From Geotrypetes seraphini (taxonomy: Eukaryota > Chordata > Amphibia > Gymnophiona > Dermophiidae), in assembly GCF_902459505.1 (NCBI RefSeq), contig NC_047096.1:3038001-3102000 (forward strand): a DNA stretch of 64,000 nucleotides. The letters run 5' to 3'. The translations under genes were made by a program, and so were the position numbers. Shown here piece by piece: positions 29,815 through 39,800 of this stretch (its first letter is position 1; each line of letters begins with the position of its first letter). The notes beneath the pieces were generated by a model. The model did not search any database, was not told the origin of the DNA, and worked only from the letters and a program-made list of their open reading frames with translations.

Positions 29815-30149
29815 CCGATATGTCCAGAATACTCATAGCTATGAGGATGTTGGATGAGGCAGAAGCGTCAGCAATAAATGTTAAGTAATAATGTAACCAT
29901 TTTTCAATAGGGGAAAACACCCATCCCTAGTAGCGGGACGGACGCCCAAGGCATCTAAGACTCCTGCATGGGTTCTGGACAGGAGACATTTGGGGAGGGA
30001 GGGGGGGGGGAGAGAGAGAGAGATTTTCATTTAAACTATTCCAGATGCAAATACCACAACTACTTTGTACCCAGGGCCATATTTTTTTTTCCTCTTATTT
30101 CTTTAAAAAAATTCTATTCCACCTAAAATCTAAGTGGTGTACATATTAA

Positions 30150-30500
30150 GGAGGTCAAACGGAAAAAACTATATGATGGCCTCCTGGCCACTCAAGCAGC
30201 CAAACCAGACAACCAAATCGCCAATCTACTGACGGCATCCCTCGACTACAAGACTTTTAGAAAAGAAATAAAGACCAAACTCTGAAAAAAGAAATAATAC
30301 CGCAAGTCTCAAACTCCACCTCTCACTAAAGCCAACCACCCCAAACAAATAACCTTACCCATTTCTCACTCTCTTTGAAAATGACCAATTTTTTTTTTTT
30401 TGTAAGTTCTGGTTGTAATACATCTTGGATAATTCTTTTGTAATCCGCCTTGAACTGCAATTTAATGGCGGAATAGAAATCCCTAATGTAATGTAATATA
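30150..30500 (+). mobile_element. LINE (L2-like) 3' end
   Basis: Ends with the recurrent tail cttgaactgcaatttaatgg then gcggaatagaaatccctaatgtaatgtaat. The upstream part could be the ORF2 end (KTFRKEIKTKL). The assignment to L2 rather than CR1 is tentative. Confidence 0.5.
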
Positions 30501-31044
30501 TAATGAAATCTATGAAAACAGCACTAGCTCACACGCAGGCGTCTCTCCAATCAGCAAAGAAAGCCTGAGCAACAAATTGTGCCTTTAACATCTTCCTAAT
30601 CTGAAAGAGCCACCGCTTTTGCTCTGGGGTGCGCAAATTCGATTATTTCTTGTTACAGACTCTGATGTCACAGGGCAACATGACAGGTGGCATATTTTCC
30701 TAGCGATCGTAGACTTCCTGTGTCTGTGGGTTTATGTATTATAGAAAGAGATTCACCCTGAACTCTCACTGCAGGGTAATCCCATTGCCTGTCCTGGGCT
30801 CTTTTCAATCTCCAGGATCTCAGACTGCATAATGAGATTTCAGGGCTTTTTCTGTTTGTCATTCTTAATTCCTCTTGTTTGTTCCTCTGCCCTCTGACAT
30901 TTTGTTTTTTGTTAAGAGCCCAAGTTATTTCTGGAAACAGCAGTGAAGTTGCAGCTGTTTATTGCTGCCTATAAATCCATCCATGCGAGTCCTGTCTGAT
31001 GTTCTGTGAAAGACTGAGATTTATATCCGGACCACCTCACCACA

Positions 31045-31373
31045 GTATGTTCAAATATGTCAAGGGCCGTATCGAGGAGGAAGAGGATCTCTTTTTCCTT
31101 AAAGGACCCACGGCAACAAGAGGGCATCCATTGAAAATCAGGGGTGGGAAATTTCATGGCGACACCATAAAATATTTCTTCACCGAAAGGGTGGTTGACC
31201 ACTGGAATAATCTTAAACAACAGGTAATTGAGGCCAGCAGCGTGCCAGATTTTAAGAAAAGATGGGATTGGCATGTGGGATCTCTTCATGGAGGTAGTTA
31301 GGGGGTGGGCCATTAGTGTGGGCAGACTAGATGGGCCGTGGGCCTTTTCTGCCGTCATTATCTATGTTTCTAC
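31045..31373 (+). mobile_element. CR1 LINE 3' end
   Basis: An open frame encodes [45 protein letters not shown] and FKKRWDWHVGSL, followed by the tail gccgtcattatctatgtttc. Same group as the copies at 10582, 16775 and 39093. Confidence 0.88.
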
Positions 31374-31674
31374 TCATATATCAAGCCCCAAATAAGGCAG
31401 CCCTACGCAAAGGGACATCATGCATTTGGAGGTCACGGGCAGAGGGATGGGGACAAATTCGGTTCCCATGTCATTCTCTAACGCGCCCAAAAAATTGGTG
31501 CTGACTAAGTGCAATTCTATAAAAGTTCTGCACATTGTATCGGACTGTGCATAGAACCACCTAAGCGCCACAATGTGTCCCAACATCTCGGCACACCCTA
31601 TTTAGAACAGGGTTTTCGTGGCCTATATGCTTGCACCTAAGCTGTGTGCACAACGGCACCTATGTCAAAAATAC

Positions 31675-31830
31675 GTCCACAATCCGGAAGTGACATCAGT
31701 GGGAGCCGCCACGGTTGCGAGGAGGTTGCTTGCGGTGATGAACAACTAGAGATGCGGCTGGAGGAGTGGGAAGAGGTGGTGGGCAGAGGGGGGATGGGGG
31801 ACTGCCCCACCCCCGTTAATACGCCACTGC
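31675..31830. mobile_element. hAT-like element, right half
   Basis: Shares aatccggaagtgacatcagt with the interior of the element at 29440 (tgatgtcacttccgg region) and ends ccgttaatacgccactg. The left end was not found. Confidence 0.5.
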
Positions 31831-31884
31831 TTATCAGGATGTAAACAGTGAGCAAAGGGATCATCTCCTTCCCAAGTACAGAGG

Positions 31885-32780
31885 GTCCCGGAGCACATAA
31901 ATACTGGGACAGACCAAAGGCCCATCAAGCCCAGGATCCTGTGGCCAACCTAGGTCCCAAGTACCATGCAGAAACCCAAAGAGTAAAATCATTCCAGAGC
32001 TGAGATTGTGATGTCATAGTGCCTCATTCCACCAATGCCTAAGAGCCAACTTCATCAGTGATGTCACAATGGCTGGATTGTCCTATACTCAGCTCACATA
32101 ATGCTGGGACAGACCGAAGGTCCATCAAGCCCAGCTTCCTGTTTCCAACAGTGGCCAACCCAGGGCCCAAGTACCAGACAGAAACCCAAAGAGTAGCAAC
32201 ATTCTAGATCTGAGATTGCTTATGCATGCTGATAACTATGGGGAATTTAGGAGACACCTCATAACATATCTATTCCTGAAGTACTTAGGTAGCTAATCTG
32301 CACAACCTTTCCCACACCAACTGATCTCTAGAACTGTTAGTCACTAACTTCTAACTTTGTTCGTTCTACTCAATTTGTAGCATCTTTAATCATTGTTAGA
32401 TTGTGAGCCTTCGGGACAGTAAGGGAATTTCTAAGTACCTATCTTACTTATAATTTTAATGCACCCTATTGTCTATTTTCTGTAAACCGCTTAGAATCCT
32501 AACGGAATTTAGCGGTATATAAGAAATAAATTACATTACATTACATTACATTGTAAACTGCATAGAACTTCACAGTCCTGCGGTATATAAACTGTTATTA
32601 TTATTGTGATGTCATAATGCCTCATTCCACCAATGCCTAAGATCAACCTCATCAGTGATGTCACAATTGCTTGATTATCCTATACTTGGCTCACATAAGA
32701 ATTGCTGTCCTGGGACAGACCGAAGGTTCATCAAGCCCAGCTTCCTGTTTCCAGCAGTGGCCAACCCAGGGCAGAAATAT
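31885..32780 (-). repeat. Repeated CR1-like units with TGATGTCA-rich spacer, interrupted by an L2-like tail
   Basis: Three copies of a ctgggacagaccgaaggtcc module start near 31895, 32102 and 32704. The first two, and remnants of the third, are joined to gattgtgatgtcata and attccaccaatgcctaag. The interval 32219-32595 is an L2-like 3' end with an (attac)n tail inserted into the second unit. The shared spacer also forms the 105-bp cassette in the hAT-like elements at 4925 and 7386. Confidence 0.65.
32219..32595 (+). mobile_element. L2-like LINE tail inserted in a CR1-like unit
   Basis: Contains gtaaaccgcttagaatcc, gcggtatataagaaataaat and a short (attac)n run. The CR1-like unit breaks at gagattg and resumes at gtgatgtcataatgcctc. 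Confidence 0.6.
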
Positions 32781-33624
32781 ACTGAGCTCTCTGTATAGAA
32801 AAACCAAGAATGGGACAGTTGCTGACTGTAAAGGTACATCCGTCACTTTGCTCTTAGCCCCTCATCCAGCTCATCACTTCTTAGATAATTTACATATTTT
32901 AATTAGAACAGCTGGGAATATGCAGTCACTGGGGTGAGCTGTTCATGTTCCTCAGAGGTATTTATGGAAAGAAGGTGCTAGAAGACAGTCCTTCCTCCCC
33001 TGCTTCTCCGCCTCCTCCCCACCCAGCGCACAAAGTGTTGCTTTAAAAATCTTGGCTAATTCCTCTCTTTTTAGCAGGACGTGGGCTGTAATGAAATCAG
33101 CTGTCGTTGGATTTTTCTTTTGCTCATTTGCATTTCTGCCTCAGATAGAGTGAAAGTCAGGAGAGGGCCAACAAATAAAAGTTTTCCTTTGGGGACTTCT
33201 TGCTGCTTTCCAGCACATCTTTCTGTGGGGATGGGGATGCAGCTGAGAGTCAACCCACATGGGCAGATGAGGGCATTTAAGCTCTTGGAAGCTGCTTCAC
33301 AGGTTTAGAGAGGTTCAAGTCCTTTGCTCACATCAGGGTCCATCACCCACCTGGGGAGCTCATTTGCTGGGCGTTCTTGAGCTCTTTGCATTCTCTGTAT
33401 GGCCAGTTTGACTGGGTCTTTTGGCACTCTCGTTCTCTTCCTGGACCCTTGCTGGACCCTACTCAGCTGTCACAAAGATGCCATTGAATGCCCAAATTAA
33501 CTTCAAAGTAAGCCCTATGGTCTGGGGGGAGGGGGCTCTGAGGTTACATTCCGATGCTTAAAACCCTTGGAAGAATGAAGAACTAGACAGATCTTATGGC
33601 TACATCTGATAGATTTCCATAGAG

Positions 33625-33795
33625 CATAAGAATAGCCTTACTGGGTCAGGCCAATGGTCCTTCAAGCTCAGTAGCCCATTCAGGTCACTAGTACTTGGCC
33701 AAAACCCAAGGAGTAGCAACATTCCATGCTACCGATCCAGGGCAAGCAGTGGCTTCCCCCATGTCTTTCTCAATAACAGACTATGGACAATGTGC
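33625..33795 (-). mobile_element. CR1 LINE fragment
   Basis: Plus-strand tactgggtcaggccaatggt, cattccatgctaccgatcca and caataacagactatggac are the reverse complement of CR1 tail sequence. Confidence 0.75.
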
Positions 33796-34436
33796 TCTTC
33801 AGTGGCACAGCCAGAACTGAATACTTTTTTGGGGGGATGGGGGGTGAGTAGGCAGAAGTTAACATAGGGAATACTAGGCACCACAGAACCCATTTTCTCT
33901 GCTTCTCCCTAGCATCTATCACTTCCTTTCCCTTTTCTTATCTCCCCCCCCCCATAAAAGTTCAAATAAAAACACCTTAGTTGCCAGGGATCTCCAAATC
34001 TGTACCTGTGAAGAAGTGTGGGCAGACAGTGACAGCACATCAAGCTGCTGTCACTGGCACCATTACCACGCTGAGTACTGGCGGATTACATAAGAATTGC
34101 TATGCTGATAAGAAGTACATATTGTTAAGATATTAAGAAGTACTTAAGGAATGGTTAGAACATTTTCCTATTTGCTAAGGAGTAGTTGGCAATGGCCGGA
34201 GGTGTTGGGAACATGTTTGGTTGTGTTATATTGGTTTTATGAATTTTTTGAAGAGTAGGGTTTTTGTTTCTTTTTTGAAGGTTTTGTAGTCTGTGGTCGA
34301 AGTCAACAGATTGATGAGTTGTCGGTCCAATTTCGCTGCTCTGGTGGCCAGTAGGTTGTCATACATTTTTCTTCGTTTGACATTTTTGGTTGGCGGGTGT
34401 GTGAATATTGTGTGGTTGAGGTGGATTGAGTAAATG

Positions 34437-34842
34437 ATAAAGCGTATGAGGACAGACTACAAGATCTCAATCTGTATACCTTGGAGGAAAGGCAGGAGAG
34501 GGGAGATATGATACAGACGTTTAAATACCTACGTAATATAAATGTGCATGAGTCGAGTCTCTTTCATTTGAAAGGAAACTCTGGAATGAGAGGGCATAGG
34601 ATGAAGTTAAGAGGTGATAGTCTCCAGAGAAATCTAAGGAAATACTTTTTTACAGAAAGTGTGGTAGATGCATGGAATGGTCTCCCGGAAGAGGTGGTGG
34701 AGACAGAGACTGTGTCTGAATTCAAGAGGGCCTGGGATAGGCACGTGGGATCTCTCGGAGAGAGAAAGAGATAATGGCCACTGCGGAGGGGCAGACTGGA
34801 TGGGCCATTTGGCCTTTATCTGCCATCACGTTTCTATAACCA
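34437..34842 (+). mobile_element. CR1 LINE 3' end
   Basis: An open frame reads MEERQERGDMIQTFKYLRNI, RGHRMKLRGDSLQRNLRKYF and VVDAWNGLPEEVVE. The tail ggcctttatctgccatcacg is followed directly by the tandem array that begins at 34843. Confidence 0.87.
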
Positions 34843-35305
34843 TAAAGCTCTATGACCTCACAATGCAGGTGTAAATAGCCTTAGCCTATAGGAAGAGGAG
34901 ATGCAAATGTTAAGAGCCTTAGCCAATAGGGAGAGGAGAAGATAGTAGATGCTGCGGATGGGCCATTGGCCTTTAACTGCCATCATGTTTCTATAACCAT
35001 AAAGCTCTATGACCTCACAATGCAGGTGTAAAGAGCCTTAGCCCAATAGAAGAGGAGATGCAAATGTTAAGAGCCTTAACCAATAGGGAGCGGAGGAGAT
35101 GGTGGATGCTGTGGATGAGCCATGTGGCCTTTGTCTGCCATCATGTGTCTATGACTTCACAATGCAGGTGTAAAGAGCCTTAGCCTATAGGAAGAGGAGA
35201 TGCAAATGTTAAGAGCCTTAGCCAATAGGGAGAGGAGGAGATAGTGGATGCTGCGGATGGGCCATTTGGCCTTTATCTGCCATCGTGTTTCTATGTTTAT
35301 TAAGC
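34843..35305 (+). repeat. CR1-tail-derived tandem array (about 3 units of 143-157 bp)
   Basis: Each unit runs from ctatgacctcacaatgcagg through two aagagccttagcc-type sub-repeats to a CR1 3' end (atgggccatttggcctttat, ctgccatc). Unit starts are near 34850, 35007 and 35150. The first unit abuts the CR1 copy at 34437-34842 directly. Confidence 0.8.
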
Positions 35306-35478
35306 ATTTATGTATACATAACAAACCTAAAGGAAGATAAAATAAAATTACTCTTATTGGTGAAATTCTAAGTACTCCAATTCTTCACGGGAACAAACAG
35401 CTGGTCATAGAAAAATACATATCAAAGAATAAAACCCCAAAAGAAGACAAAAAGAGAGACTTAGAGCAATGTCATTGC

Positions 35479-35484
35479 CTTTAA
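35479..35484 (-). terminator. Candidate KLHDC8A polyadenylation signal
   Basis: TTTAAT on the plus strand gives ATTAAA on the gene strand, about 1.2 kb beyond the stop. A stronger AATAAA (35296-35301) lies further on, next to the CR1-tail array. Uncertain. Confidence 0.25.
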
Positions 35485-35797
35485 TCAAGTATTAACAGAG
35501 GAGCTCGGCCTGTATTTCCCTGAGCACTGCAGCTCCACACACTTCACGAGTGACACCTTTGAGAAAGATGTCATACGCCCCTGACGTAGTGAAAACTCAA
35601 AACACAGATCCACATCAGGACAAACAGGAAAGTATTGCTAACCGGCATGATGAGAACAGCAGTGAAATTGCATTAAAAAAACACAAAAACCCAAACCAGA
35701 GGACTTTTGGACCTTTGACTATGACAGGAAAGAAAGTAAGGCAGTCACAGCTCCCTTGTATGAGGCTCCTTAAATATAAGAACTAGTGGGTCTTTTC

Positions 35798-36030
35798 GTA
35801 GGGTTACATATGGCTCCAGGAAAAGGAGGGCAGATTGAGACATCCAGGTTTTACTTCCCTTGCTTTCAAGGAAACTAAAGCCCAGATGTCTCAAACTGTC
35901 CTCCTTATTTCCCTCGCTTGCAATGAAGATAAAATCCGGATGTCTCAATCTGTCCTGCTTACTTCCCATGAAAGTAAAACCCGGATGTCTCAGTCTGTCC
36001 TCCTTTTTCTGCAACCATATGGTAACCCTA
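35798..36030. mobile_element. hAT-like MITE with repeated interior
   Basis: The ends tagggttacatatggctcca and (reverse) tagggttaccatatggttgc are inverted repeats. gtcttttc occurs on both sides (35790-35797 and 36031-36038). The interior repeats a gagacatcc / ggatgtctca module four times. Related pieces lie at 37723 and 44185. It lies within the likely KLHDC8A 3' UTR. Confidence 0.75.
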
Positions 36031-36702
36031 GTCTTTTCTGGTACATTGGTCATGTGAGAGGATTTACAAACTTTACAATTGGGTTTTGAAGAAATCCAGC
36101 TGAGCAATGAGATGTTTCAAGAGGATGGAAATGAATACATTGGTGGTTTGAGCAGAGACCTTGATGCTGCTCTGCTATGATCTTGGTACATCACACACTA
36201 TTATACGTCTTTTCTACTGAATCATTCATATGCCACAACTTCCAGGACCAGCCCACAAGAACTGTGGAAGCAGAAGGTTTTCCAGCTCTGCAGAATATCC
36301 TGCATGCAAAGCTTCTCGACAAGATAATTATTCTCCATGAATTCAGGTTGGCATGTTCCACCATGGCTGGCCGAACATCAGCATGTCCCTCCACCGTGAG
36401 GCGCTGTTCCATAGTGCAAATACAGGAAACGGGAGCTTTCAGATAGCGCAGGGAAGCTCAGTTTAATATGGGAAGCTTTGGTATTGGTTGAGACCTCGGG
36501 CACATGGCTGGTACGTGGGATATCACTAATGAGGCACACAATTTGGGGTACGAAAGCTCTAGCCTAGATGAAGAAAAAAGTGCTTTTGCTCCTCTCTAGT
36601 CCGGGAAAGGAAAAGTGAGCACAATGCTTCTGTGTTAGCCAAGCAAACTCCAGTAACACCTGCAACCAGAGCCCCTGCTGGATGCTACTGCAACCGAACA
36701 CC

Positions 36703-36896
36703 TCAAGAGTCTGACACACACAGAGCCTCTGCAGCATCACTCGGCCCTTGGTTCACCCCGCCGATGGCAAAGAGGCAGTTCTTCACCACAATGCTGGAGC
36801 AGGTGCAGCGAGGGGTGGGCATGGGGGCCAAACTCTCCCATTTATTCTTGCTCGGGTGGAAGGCTTCAGCCGAGTCCAGTACGTTTGGCTGGTTCC
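36703..36896 (-). CDS. KLHDC8A: KLHDC8A exon 5 (stop codon)
   Basis: Encodes GNQPNVLDSAEAFHPSKNKW, ESLAPMPTPRCTCSSIVVKN and CLFAIGGVNQGPSDAAEALC, ending VSDS and TGA (36703-36705). The acceptor is tttttcag. The C-terminal ALCVSDS is identical to the recalled human end. Confidence 0.96.
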
Positions 36897-39800
36897 CTGA
36901 AAAACAAACATCCAAAAAGTGACGAGAAGAAAGTTGAGGCCACTGATAGCAGGATGAGGGGTGAAGCTGTTCATCCCTCTGTTTCTGCTTCAGACATTGG
37001 ACAGAAAGCAACCTTTTAAGACCTACAGGGACCTCATGTCACTGTAGTGTTGACTTAGCATCATAAGCGTAGTTTGCAAGTAAGAAAGCCATATTGGAAT
37101 TGGGGGATGAGGGGGACAAATGCAGATTCAGCATTAGCAACCCTCCCATGCCCACCTCAAATTATATCTATATTTAAAGGAGCGCCCAAGGCCTGCAATG
37201 ATGGAGTTGCATCATTTCAGAAATTCCGTTGTGCCAAATTTTCAACAACTAAAAGATGTGAACGAGGTGAACTGGGAATGATAGAAAGTCCTAAGTGCGG
37301 TCTCACCGAGTCCTCCAGCGATGACCACCCGGCCCTTTAGAGAACCAGCGATGAAATCTGCTCGCCTCTTTCTCAGGAAACAGGAGCTGTCAGTCTTCAT
37401 CCAGCCACCTGCAGGCACAGCACACAGAAGCCAAGGTGACACGCTGCTAATTACATCTACAGTTCATTTCCAAATGTGGACCTGTAGCCTAGAACCATAA
37501 ACCACTGGCCTCCTTTTCTGCATTTTGGGCATTGAGTGAGCAGAGAAAAAGTCTAGGACTGAGTAAAGGAGCAGTGATTTCATAACAGGGTTACAAGACA
37601 GGCCCAGAACACTTGGTTCTGGAGAAACCCAGTCCTTCATGTTTCAAGAGCAAATGTCAACATTCAATTTCACTTTTCAACAGAGATGTGAAAAACCCAG
37701 GATTTATACATCTGGATATAGTTAGGGTTACCAGATCTTACTTTAGTAAAATCCGGACCCCCTAGATCCGTTCCACCTATCCCCGCCCTGTTATGCCCCA
37801 GTCCCACCCCCCGCTGCCTGCTCTTGTCGGGCAGGAGGGCATCCACACAGAAGAAGATGCCCTCCTGCCCGATGCGATTTTGAAGAAGCTTTTCAAAACC
37901 CAGACAAAGAGCTGGTTTTGAAAAGCTGTCCAGACCCCCTGGACATGTCCTTGAAAAGGACATCTGCTAACATTAGATATAGTGGCGCTCATTTGATCCA
38001 AGGACACTAGTTAAGTGTTAGTTTTCTGTGTGATGGCAAGTGGAACATACCACTACCACTATTTGATATTTCTATAGCGCTGATGGACATCTACACATTT
38101 AAAAGATAGTCCCTGCTCTGTAGAGCTTACAATCTAAATTAACAGACAACAGGACAAGTGGGGCTTAGGGAATTTCTCAGGGTGCTTAGGGGGAGGGGGT
38201 TATGAGTTAAATCTAGATTTAGTCTGGAACGTGAGATGGTGGTGTGTGGAAGGTACCTGTACGAGGGGCCGCTGAAAAGTCTCCATCGAGGGCTAATACA
38301 CGTAGAGCTGCATATTCAAAACATACGTCTAAGTCTGATTTGGGCTTATGGCTTAATATCCTGATTCACTCTTTGGTGATGTCTAAAATCGACTATTGCA
38401 ATTCTCTTTTCAAAGGAATTGCTTTACATGAAATAAAACGTCTTCAAATTATACAAAATGCATCAATTAAGCTAATAACCAAATCTAGAAAGTTTGATCA
38501 TGTAACACCTCTCCTTAAAAACGCTCACTGGCTTCCAGTTATTCACAGAATAACGTATAAACTTTGTATAATTACCTTCAAAACCCTTTATAATATGACC
38601 CCTGCTTTTTTATTTAAGTTATTAATTCCATATTCTGCAAAGAGAATTTTAAGATCTAATGAACAAAACTTATTGTCTATTCCTTCGTTGAAAATTATAA
38701 ATACTAGACGACAATTTATTTTTTCATGCTCTCCCTATATCTTTAAGGGAAGAGAAGGAATTTGGAAAATTTAAAAGTAACTTAAAAACATTTCTCTTCA
38801 AAGATACCTTTGCAAACTAATTTTATTATCTTACTACCCTACTCTATTTTATTATATTTTTTATTTGTTATCCTCTTGTACTTTCCCTTAATGTCTTCTC
38901 TTTACTTTAAAGAATTGTATTTCATTCCTCCTCAACTAATGTTATGAATATGTTAAATTGAGTGTAATTTTGTCCTTTTTTAAGTATTTTTATTTATTGT
39001 ATTGTCACCTAACAAATGTAAATTTTAAAATGTACATCGCTTAGAAGTTTGATTAAGCGATTAATCAAGAAACCTAATAAACTTGAAACTTGATCAACCA
39101 CTCTCTCTGTGAAGAAATACTTTCTGGTGTCGCCATGAAATTTTCCGCCCCTGAGTTTGTGGCCGAGGGTCCCTTGAGAAAGAAAACATCATCTTCCACT
39201 TCGACACGTCCCGTGAGGTACTTAAATGTTTCGATCATGTCTCCCCTCTCCCTACGTTCCTCGAGAGTGTAGAGCTGCAATTTGTTCAGTCTCTCTTCGT
39301 ACGAGAGACCCTTGAGCCCCGAGATCATCCTGGTGGCCGTCCGTTGAACCGATTCAATTCTGCGCACATCTTTACTGTAATGCGGCCTCCAGAATTGCAC
39401 ACAGTACTCCAGATGAGGTCTCACCATGGCCCTGTACAACGGCATTATGACTTCAGGCTTTCGGCTGACGAAACGTCTATTGATACAACCCAATATCTGC
39501 CTTGCCTTAGATGAAGCCTTCTCCACTTGATTGGCAGTTTTCATGTCTGCACTGATGATTACTCCTAAATCTCGTTCTGCTGAAGTCCTAGTTAAAGTTT
39601 CTCCGTTCAAGAAATAATGACAATGCGTGTACATCAAATTTTAAATAAAACTTGAAACTTGTACTTATACCTGTTTTTACATCATCTAACTCACAACGTT
39701 TAAGTTTCGTCCAGGATGTCTAGTAAAACATTTGATTATCCCTGCAGGACGACTAAGTCTAGGTCAGCCATCCACATACTGCCCTAACCACTCCTCCAGA

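Noticed and set aside
36632-36922. Plus-strand open frame opposite the last KLHDC8A exon
   Set aside because: A shadow of the KLHDC8A exon; no independent support.
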